Below, piece by piece: positions 45,307 to 54,310 of a stretch of 64,000 nucleotides of DNA. The position numbers were made by a program, and so were the translations under genes. The notes below the pieces were generated by a model, which saw only the letters and a program-made list of their open reading frames with translations, did no database searches and was not told where the DNA came from. Source of the stretch: Cephaloticoccus capnophilus (GTDB taxonomy: Bacteria > Verrucomicrobiota > Verrucomicrobiia > Opitutales > Opitutaceae); assembly GCF_001580045.1 (NCBI RefSeq), contig NZ_LSZP01000044.1:61231-125230 (forward strand), read 5' to 3'. Position 1 is the stretch's first letter; the number at the start of each line of letters is the position of its first letter.

Positions 45307-46473
45307 TTACAGCTTGGGGAACTTCAGCCACTTGGCTCCGAGTTTGGAGCTTTTGACCGTGGTCTCGATGAAGGCCATGCCGTAGACGCCGTCGGCGATC
45401 GTGGGGAAGTCTAAGTCCTTCGGCTGTTTTTTACCCGACACTTCGGCGCGGATGGCGCGGAAGGCTTCTGCGTAAACGTTTGCGAAAGCTTCGAGGTAGC
45501 CTTCGGGGTGGCCGGAGGGAGTGCGTGTGAATTTCTTTAGCCCGTCGGAAATGTAGCCGTTACCGCGTCCCCAGATTTCCGTAGGTTTGTCCGGGTATTT
45601 TACGATGAGTTGGTTGGGGTGTTCTTGGTGCCACTCAATGCCGGCCTTGGTGCCGTAGACGCGGATGTTGAGCGCGTTTTCTTCGCCGACGCTGATTTGC
45701 GAGGCGTGGAGTAGGCCCTTGGCCCCGCCTTTGTAGCGGACGAGGATGTTGCCGTCGTCGTCGAGTTTACGGCCTTTTACAAAGGTGGTGAGGTCGGCGC
45801 ACAGCGAGTCGATTTCGAGGCCGGTGATGTAGCGGGCGAGGTTTTCGGCGTGGGTGCCGATGTCGCCGATGCAGCCGGCTGCGCCGCTGCGTTTCGGGTC
45901 GGTGCGCCAACCGGCCTGTTTGTTGTCGCCTTTTTCGGCGAGGGTGGAGAGCCAGCCTTGGGGGTATTCGGCGACGACCTTACGGATGTCGCCGAGGTGG
46001 CCCGAGCGGACGAGTTCGCGGGCCTGCTTGACCATCACGTTTCCGGTGTAGTTGTGCGTGAGCACGAGGACTTTACCGGTCTTTTCGACGATCTTCTTGA
46101 GGGCCTTGGCTTCGGCGAGGTCGAAGGTCGCGGGCTTTTCGAGGACGACGTTGAAGCCTTTTTCGAGGAAGAGTTTCGCGGGCGGGAAGTGCTGGTGGTT
46201 GGGCGTGACGATCGAGACGAAGTCGAGGCGTTCACCGGCGGGGAGCTTGGCCTCTTTTTCGGCCATTTCTTTGTAGGAGCCGTAGGCTCGGTTGGGCGCG
46301 ACGAAGAGGTCTTCGGCGGAGGCTTTGGCGCGCTCGGCTTCGGAGGAGAAGGCCCCGGCGACGAGATCGGCTTGGCCGTCGATGTAGGCGGCGCAGCGGT
46401 GCACGGCGCCGATGAAGGCACCGCGCCCGCCGCCGACCATTCCATAGCGTAACTTACGTTTGCTAGCAGACAT
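45307..46473 (-). CDS. Gfo/Idh/MocA family oxidoreductase
   Basis: A 388-residue NAD(P)-dependent sugar dehydrogenase. [19 protein letters not shown] is the dinucleotide loop; [20 protein letters not shown] and [11 protein letters not shown] hold the EKP motif; [18 protein letters not shown] contains the GDIGTH motif with the catalytic His of this subfamily. It lies 50 bases after a TIM-barrel isomerase on the same strand, a pairing common in inositol and uncommon-sugar catabolism in these phyla. There is no Tat signal. Substrate unknown. Confidence 0.9.
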   Translation of the reverse strand: MSASKRKLRYGMVGGGRGAFIGAVHRCAAYIDGQADLVAGAFSSEAERAKASAEDLFVAPNRAYGSYKEMAEKEAKLPAGERLDFVSIVTPNHQHFPPAKLFLEKGFNVVLEKPATFDLAEAKALKKIVEKTGKVLVLTHNYTGNVMVKQARELVRSGHLGDIRKVVAEYPQGWLSTLAEKGDNKQAGWRTDPKRSGAAGCIGDIGTHAENLARYITGLEIDSLCADLTTFVKGRKLDDDGNILVRYKGGAKGLLHASQISVGEENALNIRVYGTKAGIEWHQEHPNQLIVKYPDKPTEIWGRGNGYISDGLKKFTRTPSGHPEGYLEAFANVYAEAFRAIRAEVSGKKQPKDLDFPTIADGVYGMAFIETTVKSSKLGAKWLKFPKL

Positions 46474-46523
46474 GATAGGTGTGGGGAGGCAGGGAGTTGA
46501 GTTTAACGGTTGGGGAACAAGAA

Positions 46524-47570
46524 CTACTGGTTCTTCTTATCAAAGGCGGCATCGAAGGCGACGTCGTTGCGCGGGAAGTCGAGGCGGCGCACAAAGGCCG
46601 CGCTTTCGGTCGCGCCGTGGACGCGATCCATGCGGATGTCTTCCCACTCGACGGAGAGGGGGCCTGAGTAGCGAATGTCGTTTAGCGCGACGATGACGTC
46701 TTCAAAGCGGATGTCGCCGCGGCCGACCGAGCGGAAGTCCCATGCGCGGCGCGCATCGCCAAACTCGGTGTGTCCGCCGAAGACGCCGACGGTGCCGTCG
46801 CCGTGGCCCCACCACACGTCTTTCATGTGGGCGTGGTAGATGCGGTCGGCAAAGCGGCGGATAAAGCCGACGTAGTCCACGCCTTGATACCCGAAGTGAG
46901 AGGGGTCGTAGTTGAAGCCGAAGCGGCGGTGGCCTTTGACCGCGTCGAGGGCCATTTGTGCGCTGGCGGCGTCGAAGGCGATTTCGGTTGGGTGGACTTC
47001 GAGGGCGAAGTTTACGTTGACCTTGTCAAAGGCTTCGAGGATCGGGCCGAAGCGTGCCGCGAAGTCGGCGAAGCCTGCGTCCCAATACGATTTGGGCGTG
47101 GGCGGGAAGCTGTAGAGGCTGTGCCAGATGGAAGAGCCGGTGAAGCCGTTGACGACGGCGGTCTTGCCTTTATCGGCGTCGCTGAGGCCGGGTTTGGCGT
47201 CGAAAAATTTCCGCGCGGCTTGGCCGGTCACAATCATCTTAGCGGCGGCGCGTTGGCGGACGCCTTCGGGGTCGCCATCGCCCCAGACGTCGGGCGGGAG
47301 CACGGCTTGGTGGCGCTCGTCGATGCGGTCGCAAATCGCTTGGCCGAGCAGGTGGTTGGAAATGGAGTAGGAGGAGAGCCCGTTATCCAGGAGCAGCTGC
47401 CATTTCTCGGCGACGTATTTGGGGTTGTTCAGGGCTTGATCGACATCGAAGTGGTCGCCCCAGCAGGCGAGTTCGAGTCCATCGTAGCCCATTTTTTTGG
47501 CGAGCGGTGCGAGCTCGGCGATCGGGAGGTCGGCCCATTGGCCGGTGAATAGTGTGACAGGTCTCGGCAC
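46524..47570 (-). CDS. Sugar phosphate isomerase/epimerase family TIM-barrel protein
   Basis: A 348-residue AP-endonuclease-2-like (xylose-isomerase-like) barrel. It begins [20 protein letters not shown] and [16 protein letters not shown]; metal and catalytic residues are expected in [36 protein letters not shown] and [11 protein letters not shown]. It is fused to nothing else. It starts at GTG 47570. It is translated before the Gfo/Idh gene; together they probably epimerise or isomerise an oxidised sugar. The hairpin-mosaic repeat C2 lies upstream, behind NamZ. Confidence 0.88.
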   Translation of the reverse strand: MPRPVTLFTGQWADLPIAELAPLAKKMGYDGLELACWGDHFDVDQALNNPKYVAEKWQLLLDNGLSSYSISNHLLGQAICDRIDERHQAVLPPDVWGDGDPEGVRQRAAAKMIVTGQAARKFFDAKPGLSDADKGKTAVVNGFTGSSIWHSLYSFPPTPKSYWDAGFADFAARFGPILEAFDKVNVNFALEVHPTEIAFDAASAQMALDAVKGHRRFGFNYDPSHFGYQGVDYVGFIRRFADRIYHAHMKDVWWGHGDGTVGVFGGHTEFGDARRAWDFRSVGRGDIRFEDVIVALNDIRYSGPLSVEWEDIRMDRVHGATESAAFVRRLDFPRNDVAFDAAFDKKNQ

Positions 47571-47785
47571 GTTCTTAGATCGCTTTATTCTGGCGAGCCA
47601 TGCGTTGGCGGCTCGTCGGATAAGAGGCGGTATTTAGGGTTCTTTGTTGTGGGTGGGTAATTTTCGGCGGTATTGCGGCCACCGAAGCGATTGCGCGCGT
47701 TTTTTGAGTGAGTCTGCTTTGTGCGGCAAGTACCGATAGGCCGCAGTGGCGTTTATTTAGGAACTCAGGCGGGGATGCACAGCGC

Positions 47786-48044
47786 GCTTAATAAGTGCAG
47801 CAGCCGCAGGCTGTTTTATTTGGCGGCGGGCTCGTTGGCCCGCCGTCCATCGCTGCACCCATTTACCGAACGCTTGGAGGCGGGAGTTTATTGGTGATTT
47901 TTCCCACCTCGCCCAAGCGGGTTATCACTCTACTTTCCCCGCCTTGTCGCAACGCGACAAGGGAAGGGACTTCAAATTTGGGAATTGGCTCCGTCGCGAA
48001 GCGACGGGACCAATTCCCAAATTAAATGGAAGTGGTCACTGACC
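47786..48044. repeat. Hairpin-mosaic unit C2
   Basis: From left: CAGCCGCAGGCTG, GGCGGGC-TCGTTG-GCCCGCC (47825-47844), a core TTTATTGGTGATTTTTCCCA region (47883-47940), CCTTGTCGC-AAC-GCGACAAGG (47942-47962), a double stem 47975-47988/48010-48023 with inner CCGTCGC/GCGACGG, and GGTCACTGACC (48034-48044), which contains the NamZ stop codon. GGCGGG before the core can pair with CCCGCC after it. It has no family A ends. The 215 bases before it (47571-47785) show no gene. Confidence 0.8.
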
Positions 48045-49430
48045 GTATAACCAGTATTTGCGGGAGTGGCGTTGGTAAACGAGGGCGCGGGCGCGCCAGT
48101 CGCGCAGGAGGGCCTCGATGTTGGTGCGCGCGCCGTGACGTTGGAGTTCGGCGAGCAGAGCGGCGGATCCGGGGTGGATAAGGAAGCGGCGTTTGTCGGC
48201 GGCGTTTAGCCCGACGAAGGGGTTCTTTGCTTCGTATTTTGCGGCGAGCCGCATGAGGTGAAAGTTGAGCTCGGTGGGGCGCCAGGCGTCCCAATCCGTC
48301 ACTTCGACATAGAGGGCTTTGGCGGGCTTACCTTGGCGGTTTTTTACGTCGATTAGGGTAAAGCGCAGTCCGGCGAGTCGCAGGGCGGCGAGCTCTTTTT
48401 GAAGCACTTCGAGTTTGATGTCGGGGTGGGCGAGCGTGCGAAAGGGATAGCGTGGGCCGGGGAGTCCGTGGGTGAATTTCCCGATTTCGGTGCCGAGCCC
48501 GAGCATCGGGTAGCCGACGACAGAGGCGAAGTCTTGGATGTATTGCGAGGTGGGCACCCACTTTAGGCCGGTTTCGGGCCAGCGCATCGTGCGCCGCCAG
48601 CCGCGCATCGGGATGACGGTGAGGCGGCCTTTTTGTCGGTGTGCTTCGGATACATTTATGCCGTTTGCGCCCGGCACGCGCATGATACCGGGGGCGGATT
48701 TGGCCATGTGGGCGAGTTCACCGATAGTCAGGCCGTGGACGTAGGGCACGCGAAAGGCGCCGACGTAGCTTTTCCACTCTGTGTCGAGCGGTGGGCCATC
48801 GACCTTTAGGCCGCCGAGCGGGTTGGGGCGGTCGAGGACGATGACTTCGACGTCGTTTTCAAAACACGCGGCCATCGTGTAGAGCATGCAGCTGACAAAG
48901 GTGTAGCTGCGTGTGCCGATGTCTTGCAGGTCGATGACCATCGCATCGAGGCCGGCGAGCATCTTGGGAGTCGGTTTGCGGTGGGTGCCGTGCAGCGAGT
49001 AAATGGGTAGGCCGGTGCGCGTGTCGGTCGAGTCGCCTACATCTACGGCAGCCTTGAAGTTTCCATAAATACCGTGCTCGGGCCCGAAGAGGGCGACGAG
49101 CTTTGCGCCACTCGTGCGCTGCGCGCGAAGGAGGACGTCGATTGTGCTTTCGCCGCGGCGATTGACGCCCGCCGGGTGGGTGAGGAGCCCGATGCGTTTT
49201 TGCCGAATCGCCTTAAAGCCCTGCTCCTCCAATACATCAATCCCGAGCATAATGGGGGCCCCGGTCGGCTTGTTGTGTGAGCGGGGCACTTGTGCGTGTG
49301 CGCGTTGGCCCTGTGCTGCGAGAAGTAATAACACCGTGCAAAGAAAACCGATCCAGACGCGTAATCGGATGATCGAGAGAGTGAGAAAGGAGTCGCAAAA
49401 GCAGCCTGCGCTGCGGAGGGCACCGAGCAT
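48036..49430 (-). CDS. namZ: Exo-beta-N-acetylmuramidase, NamZ/DUF1343 family
   Basis: A 464-residue exported hydrolase that releases terminal N-acetylmuramic acid from peptidoglycan fragments. A signal peptide (LRVWIGFLCTVLLLLAAQGQ, ending RAHA) precedes GIDVLEEQGFKAIRQKRIGL, THPAGVNRRGESTIDVL, LVALFGPEHGIYG, DAMVIDLQDIGTRSYTFVS, VIVLDRPNPLGG and WVPTSQYI, the complete DUF1343 pattern. The ATG at 49430 is preferred to a GTG five codons upstream. The final GGT-CAG-TGA lies in a repeat palindrome (GGTCAGTGACC), so the last two residues and the stop derive from repeat C2. It fits cell-wall recycling. Confidence 0.88.
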   Translation of the reverse strand: MLGALRSAGCFCDSFLTLSIIRLRVWIGFLCTVLLLLAAQGQRAHAQVPRSHNKPTGAPIMLGIDVLEEQGFKAIRQKRIGLLTHPAGVNRRGESTIDVLLRAQRTSGAKLVALFGPEHGIYGNFKAAVDVGDSTDTRTGLPIYSLHGTHRKPTPKMLAGLDAMVIDLQDIGTRSYTFVSCMLYTMAACFENDVEVIVLDRPNPLGGLKVDGPPLDTEWKSYVGAFRVPYVHGLTIGELAHMAKSAPGIMRVPGANGINVSEAHRQKGRLTVIPMRGWRRTMRWPETGLKWVPTSQYIQDFASVVGYPMLGLGTEIGKFTHGLPGPRYPFRTLAHPDIKLEVLQKELAALRLAGLRFTLIDVKNRQGKPAKALYVEVTDWDAWRPTELNFHLMRLAAKYEAKNPFVGLNAADKRRFLIHPGSAALLAELQRHGARTNIEALLRDWRARALVYQRHSRKYWLYGQ

Positions 49431-49567
49431 GATAAACGCGGACACTGCGCCCCGCTCGCCCAGCGTCTACCTTTTACGGTCAGTAAGGCGTGTCGATTCG
49501 GCCAAGGGCTTCCTTTTCTCCACTGCGGCACGCGTCGTGGAGAAAGGGAAGTTGGGCGCTGCCCGCT

Positions 49568-51196
49568 TCAGAATTTGGAGCCGTCGGCTTTGGTGCCGCA
49601 GAGGGAGACTTCGAGGCCGAGTTCCTTGGCGAGCGCGGCCTTGGTATAGAGGGCGAGGTCGGCGGAGGCGGCGTCTGTCGCGTAGGCGACTTGGATGTGG
49701 TTGGCTTTGTGACGGGCCATCATTTGGTCGCGGGAGACGCCGTAAGTCACCGCGTGCATGATGGGCCACTGGGGGGTGGTCTCGCGCCAGCGGCGTTCGG
49801 TTTCTTCGCGGGGCAGCTCGACGACTTTGGCGCGGCCAAGGTCCATCTTGAGTTTTCCGTTTTCGATAAAAATACGGCTCCAGACGATTTCGCCGGGCTT
49901 GGCGATGCCGCGCAGGGTGCCGCCGCCGAGCCGGAAATACATAGGCGGTTGGCGGTGTGAGTCGCTGCCTGCGTATCCGCCGATGTGATGCGCGGGGGGC
50001 GTGGCCCCAGAGATGAGGAAGACCCACACGTAGTCGTCGACCGTGCCGGTGTGGGCGGGGGCGCCCCAGCGCAGGTCATGGAGGGTGTTTTCGACGGGTT
50101 GTTTGAGGGCGCGGTGGACGCGGGCGGTGAAGATGCCGTCGAGGCCGGCGCATTCGTCGACTTCGTTGAAGTGCGTGAGCGGTTGGCCGGGTAGGATTTC
50201 TTTGCCTGCGGCGTTTTTGACTGGGGGGCGATCGGAGTTGTTGAGCAAGCCTTCGACGAGATCGGAGGCGGGGAGCAGGTCTTTGAGCCCCTGTTGGTAT
50301 TGGATGCCGATGGCTTCGCAGCCAAACTCGTCGGCGATGCGCAGCGCGGCGATGTAGAGCTTACACTGGGAGAGGACTTGGGCCTCGGTGAGTTCGGTCG
50401 CGGGGTCTTCGCCGAGGTGGAATTTGAGGCCCTTTTCCTTCAGCCAAGCGTAGACGTCGCGCGCTTCGGAGTCGCTGATTTGGGTGGTTTCGTAGTAGAG
50501 CGCGGATTGGGAGAGGCGCTCTTTGTAAACGCCCGTTTGGAAGAGGAGCTCGTCGGGGATGATGGCGTTATACATGCCCATGCAGCCTTCGTCGAAGATG
50601 CCCATGATGGACTTTCGCTGGCGGAGTTCGGCGGCGAGTTTTTTCCCGAGGGTCTTGGCGCGGGTGGGGAGGGTGCAGCGGGCGAGCGGGCGGACGTGGT
50701 TTTGCTTGTGGACGACTTTGCCAGTTTTTAGCCACTGCTCTAGGTTCTTGAGGAAGAAGGCGTCGGTGAAGGCTTCGCTCCAAAGGGTGGAGTAAGGGAC
50801 GCCGGCTTTGGTGAGCGAGCCGTTGAGGTTGAGCATGCCGACGAGGCCGGGCGCGCTGCCCGACCAGTTAGCGACTATGAGGATCGGGCCTCGATGCGAG
50901 ATGAGGCCGTGCAGGATGTGGTGCGAATATTGCCAAACAGACTCGGCGACGATGAGGGGGCGGCGTGGGTCGATTTTGGCGAAGACTTGCATGCCCTCTT
51001 TTTGCGAGCCGATGAAGCCGTGCCCGAGTTTGGGTTTGTAGGGGTGCGCACGGAGGAGTTTGTAGCCGAGCGCGGCGACGGCTTGGGTGAGCTGCTTTTC
51101 CATCGCTGCTTGGAGCGGCCAAGTGGCTTGGTTGGCGGACTGGCGCAGGTCACCGTTGGCGATGAGTTGGATGGTTTTGGCGGGGAGTTTTTTCAT
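49568..51196 (-). CDS. L-fucose/L-arabinose isomerase-family protein
   Basis: A 542-residue cytoplasmic protein that reads as a distant FucI-family isomerase: an N-terminal Rossmann-like domain ([33 protein letters not shown]), the central [18 protein letters not shown] with a likely metal-binding Glu, and a C-terminal domain with [27 protein letters not shown] and QVAYATD. Sequence is far from E. coli FucI; related proteins in Verrucomicrobia are annotated as fucose isomerases. A sugar SDR lies divergently 183 bases away and rhaB about 7 kb off. Isomerisation of a 6-deoxy sugar is inferred. Confidence 0.65.
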   Translation of the reverse strand: MKKLPAKTIQLIANGDLRQSANQATWPLQAAMEKQLTQAVAALGYKLLRAHPYKPKLGHGFIGSQKEGMQVFAKIDPRRPLIVAESVWQYSHHILHGLISHRGPILIVANWSGSAPGLVGMLNLNGSLTKAGVPYSTLWSEAFTDAFFLKNLEQWLKTGKVVHKQNHVRPLARCTLPTRAKTLGKKLAAELRQRKSIMGIFDEGCMGMYNAIIPDELLFQTGVYKERLSQSALYYETTQISDSEARDVYAWLKEKGLKFHLGEDPATELTEAQVLSQCKLYIAALRIADEFGCEAIGIQYQQGLKDLLPASDLVEGLLNNSDRPPVKNAAGKEILPGQPLTHFNEVDECAGLDGIFTARVHRALKQPVENTLHDLRWGAPAHTGTVDDYVWVFLISGATPPAHHIGGYAGSDSHRQPPMYFRLGGGTLRGIAKPGEIVWSRIFIENGKLKMDLGRAKVVELPREETERRWRETTPQWPIMHAVTYGVSRDQMMARHKANHIQVAYATDAASADLALYTKAALAKELGLEVSLCGTKADGSKF

Positions 51197-51379
51197 CGGG
51201 GGCTAGTGCTCCGCTCACTTTGCGGGCTGCGTGTTGGCGGCCCGTCAAGGCGGGGCGTTGTTGGGGTTGGGGTAGAGGGCGGGCCTTCGGAGGCGCGACG
51301 GGGGCTAGTGCGAGCGAAAAGCTCGGCGAGGTCGATTTCCTTTGTGTGCGGTGAATTGGGGGATTTGGGTCGGCTGCGT

Positions 51380-52168
51380 ATGACGACGCTAAAGACTGCC
51401 TTGGTGACGGGGGCTTCACGGGGGATCGGTCGCGGGGTCGCGATTGAGCTCGGGCGTGCGGGCTACCGTGTGGCGATTAATTACGCGGGGAACGTGGCGG
51501 CTGCGGACGAGGCGCTCGCGCTCGTGCGCGCTGCGGGCGGCGACGGGGTTACGGTGCAGGCCGATATTGCGAGTGCTGCCGACCGCGAGCGGCTCGTTGA
51601 GGAGGCGAGTGCGGGGCTCGGCGGGCGGATTGATTTGTTGGTTAACAACGCGGGCGTGGCACCGACGCTACGGGCCGACTTGCTTGAGGCAGGCGAGGAG
51701 AGCTTTGACCGGCTTTATGCGATTAACCTGAAAGGGCCGTTTTTCCTGACGCAGCGCGTGGCTAAGCAGATGCTTGCTCAGGAGGCGGACGCGGAAGGGT
51801 TTCGCGGTCGGATTGTCAATGTGACCTCTATCTCGGCTTACACGGCGAGCACTAGTCGCGGCGATTATTGCATGCTGAAAGCGGGACTGGCGATGATGAC
51901 GACGCTTTTTGCCGACCGGCTGGCGGCGGATGGGATCAACGTTTATGAAATCCGCCCCGGCATTATCGCGACCGATATGACTAGCGCGGTGAAGGACAAA
52001 TACGACCAGTTGATTCTGCGCGACGAGCGCGGGATCACGCCCATTCGTCGCTGGGGTCGCCCGGAAGACATCGGGCGTGCCGTGCGCGCAATCGCCGAAG
52101 ACCGGTTTCCCTTTTCAACGGGGGCAGTTTTCGACGTTGACGGCGGCTTCCACCTGCAACGGCTCTAG
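51380..52168 (+). CDS. Short-chain dehydrogenase (3-ketoacyl-ACP reductase/sugar dehydrogenase type)
   Basis: A 262-residue SDR with [20 protein letters not shown] (TGxxxGIG), [14 protein letters not shown], the catalytic [20 protein letters not shown] (Ser, Tyr, Lys) and [13 protein letters not shown]. The inserted loop around [13 protein letters not shown] and the closing SFTGAVFD-like GGFHLQRL resemble SDRs annotated as 3-ketoacyl-ACP reductases that in carbohydrate clusters oxidise sugars such as L-fucose or L-rhamnose. Start: ATG 51380. The stop TAG is inside CTAGGG, the first bases of a family A end. Substrate is inferred from context. Confidence 0.85.
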   Translation: MTTLKTALVTGASRGIGRGVAIELGRAGYRVAINYAGNVAAADEALALVRAAGGDGVTVQADIASAADRERLVEEASAGLGGRIDLLVNNAGVAPTLRADLLEAGEESFDRLYAINLKGPFFLTQRVAKQMLAQEADAEGFRGRIVNVTSISAYTASTSRGDYCMLKAGLAMMTTLFADRLAADGINVYEIRPGIIATDMTSAVKDKYDQLILRDERGITPIRRWGRPEDIGRAVRAIAEDRFPFSTGAVFDVDGGFHLQRL

Positions 52169-52655
52169 GGCCTGTTCCCGTTTCAAACGCGAGGCCTCTG
52201 GCTCGCGGCTCGCCACTCACGTGTGCTGCGCACGCTCGCCGCCGCGTCTGACGGGCCGCCAACAAGCGGCCCGCAAAATGGAAGCGGTCACTGACCGCCA
52301 CTGTGCGTGGGGCGGCAGCGTGTCGCTGCACCCATTTAGATTTTGGTTTCGCCTCTGCGCGACGCGCAGAAACGAAACCAAAATCTGAAAAGGCTCCCAA
52401 ACTTGGAGAGGGGAGTTTATTAGTGATTTTTCCCACCTCGCCCAAACGGGTTATCACTCTACTTTCCTCTCCTTGTCGCAACGCGACAAGGCAAGGGAAT
52501 CAAATTTGGGATTTCGCTTTCGCGCGATAGCGCGATGAGAAATCTCAAATTGAATGGGTGCAGCGATGGACGGCGGGCCAACGAGCCCGCCGCCAAATAA
52601 AACAGCCTGCGGCTGTGCCGCCCCACGCGTAGTGGAGGTCTGTGACCTCTGATGT
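52166..52655. repeat. Hairpin-mosaic unit C3 with a single family A end (A4)
   Basis: A family A end (GGGCCTGTTCCCGTTTCAAA) starts at the SDR stop codon; no partner end was found. Then module D (52197-52243), GGGCCGC-CAACAA-GCGGCCC (52253-52272), GCGGTCACTGACCGC, GCAGCG-TGT-CGCTGC, a 14-bp stem 52338-52351/52373-52386 with inner TCTGCGC/GCGCAGA, core 52411-52470, CCTTGTCGC/GCGACAAGG, a stem 52503-52515/52539-52551, GGCGGGC-CAACGA-GCCCGCC (52572-52591), CAGCC-TGC-GGCTG, CCACGCGTAGTGG and GAGGTC-TGT-GACCTC. This is the most complete unit. Confidence 0.8.
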
Positions 52656-53065
52656 GCCTTACTCGTGAGCTGCGATGCTGCGCGTGCGGTGGGCCCGCCG
52701 CGTTCGTCACGGGTAAGCCAGAAAGGCCGCGGGGGCGCTTATGACACAGAGCAGGTGAGAATAGGGCTTGTGCAGTGCGACTCGGGTTCTACGGTGTGCG
52801 GCGTGTCTATAGGTGATTACATTAGTAATGAATTAATCTTAATGCCTGTCGCGGGTTTGCTGCGCCGAGCAGGGGCCTGCGTGGAGTCGCGTGCCCGGAG
52901 GCTTGGCGCGCGATGTTGTGGCGAGGCGGCCTAGCTGCAGGTTTCGGCAGCTCAGCGCATAGCTCCAAGTGCTGTGCCCGCTCTTGTTCAGCGCTCGCGG
53001 CACTTTTCCCCCTCGTTTAACACCACTCCCACAGCTTCTTTTTGTCATTCGGCTCACCCTTTTTT
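52656..53065 (+). promoter_or_regulatory. Upstream region of the sulfate importer with an AT-rich palindrome
   Basis: No gene is seen in these 410 bases. An AT-rich patch (about 52815-52840), unusual in this GC-rich region, contains the palindrome CATTA-G-TAATG (52820-52830) followed by AATTAATC. It lies about 235 bases before sbp and could be an operator or promoter for the sulfate genes. The rest is GC-rich and featureless. Confidence 0.35.
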
Positions 53066-54067
53066 ATGAACTTTAGAATCCCCCTCTTCGCCGCGCTTGT
53101 CGCGCTGGCTCCTGGTCTCGCCTCGGCGAAAAATGTACGCTTGCTCAATGTCTCCTACGACCCAACGCGCGAGTTTTACGTCGAGTTTAACAAAGCCTTC
53201 GCCACGCACTGGAAGGCGAAGACTGGCGACACCGTCACCGTTCAACAATCGCATGGCGGCTCCTCGAAGCAGGCGCGCTCGGTGATCGACGGACTTGGTG
53301 CGGACGTTGTCACGCTCGCGCTTTCGGCGGACATCGATGCGATTGCCGAGCGCACGGGCCGCATCCCTGCCGACTGGCAAACGCGGCTTCCCGCTGCGAG
53401 TACGCCCTACACGTCCACAATCGTCTTCCTCGTGCGTAAAGGGAACCCGCTCGGCATCAAAGATTGGGACGACCTCGTAAAGCCGGGCGTCTCGGTTATC
53501 ACCGCCAACCCGAAGACCAGCGGCGCGGCACGTTGGAGTTATCTCGCCGCTTGGGCCTATGCGAAGCACCGCTACGGCAGCGACGATGCTGCGCGTGACT
53601 TCGTGACGACGCTCTATAAGCGGGTGCCCGTGCTCGATAGCGGTGCGCGCGGCTCCACGATTACCTTTACCCAGCGGGGAATCGGCGACGTGTTCCTTTC
53701 TTGGGAAAACGAGGCCTTTCTTGCGCTCAAGGAGCGCGGCGAGGGCGAGTTCGAGATTGTGGTGCCTTCGCTCAGCGTGTTGGCGCAGCCGCCGGTCGCA
53801 CTCGTCGAGGCGAATGCCAAGCGCAAGGGCAACCTCGAAGTCGCCCAAGCGTATCTCGACTACCTCTACTCGCCCGATGGGCAGCGGCTCGCCGCGCGGC
53901 ACTACTACCGTCCTCAGCATCCTGAGCACGCCGATGCGGCGGATGCAGCCCGCTTTCCCGAGCTGGAGCGTGTCACTGTGGACGAGGAGTTTGGCGGTTG
54001 GGCGAATGCTCAAGCGACGCACTTCGCCGATGGCGGTGTCTTCGACCAGATCTACGGCGGTAAGTGA
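53066..54067 (+). CDS. sbp: Sulfate-binding periplasmic protein
   Basis: A 333-residue substrate-binding protein of a sulfate/thiosulfate ABC importer. The signal peptide is [21 protein letters not shown]. Then [40 protein letters not shown] (anion-binding loop), [33 protein letters not shown] and [13 protein letters not shown] follow the Sbp/CysP pattern throughout. It starts at ATG 53066. The end reads GGC-GGT-AAG-TGA-CCGC: the stop lies in a diverged copy of the repeat palindrome GGTCAGTGACCGC. cysT, cysW and cysA follow on the same strand. Confidence 0.92.
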   Translation: MNFRIPLFAALVALAPGLASAKNVRLLNVSYDPTREFYVEFNKAFATHWKAKTGDTVTVQQSHGGSSKQARSVIDGLGADVVTLALSADIDAIAERTGRIPADWQTRLPAASTPYTSTIVFLVRKGNPLGIKDWDDLVKPGVSVITANPKTSGAARWSYLAAWAYAKHRYGSDDAARDFVTTLYKRVPVLDSGARGSTITFTQRGIGDVFLSWENEAFLALKERGEGEFEIVVPSLSVLAQPPVALVEANAKRKGNLEVAQAYLDYLYSPDGQRLAARHYYRPQHPEHADAADAARFPELERVTVDEEFGGWANAQATHFADGGVFDQIYGGK

Positions 54068-54140
54068 CCGCCTCCATTTTGGCGTCGCAGTCGCAGCAGA
54101 CTGTTTCATTTGGCGGGCTGCTCGTTGGCAGCCCGCCGGA
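54055..54140. repeat. Diverged hairpin-mosaic fragment C6 between sbp and cysT
   Basis: GGCGGTAAGTGACCGCCTCC at the sbp stop, then CAGTC-GCAGCA-GACTG (54088-54103) and GGCGGGCTGC-TCGTTG-GCAGCCCGCC (54112-54137). The last has the same TCGTTG loop as units C2 and C4 but a stem three pairs longer. Stems remain perfect although the sequence differs. Confidence 0.65.
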
Positions 54141-54310
54141 GAAGCCGCTGGTGCCCTGACTTGGGTATTGCGTGTGCGCAGCCGAGCGCAGGGCCAATAA
54201 TCGAATTATCCTTTTAGCGTGCCTCCGCTGCTTACGCGTTCGTAGCCTCGTCACTCCCCTACCATATTTCCCCACGCTCGCTCCGTCTCTCGAATCATTT
54301 TTCCGCACCT

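Noticed and set aside
47795..48025. Small frames sharing the peptide VIFPTSPKRVITLL at four places (also near 29.5, 52.4 and 57.5 kb)
   Set aside because: The shared peptide comes from the repeat core. Frames have different ends, some run on the opposite strand, and substitutions show no codon-position bias. These are likely false genes.
52166..52655. CRISPR array
   Set aside because: The repeats are different palindromes in a fixed order, without identical direct repeats or regular spacers, and no cas genes are present.
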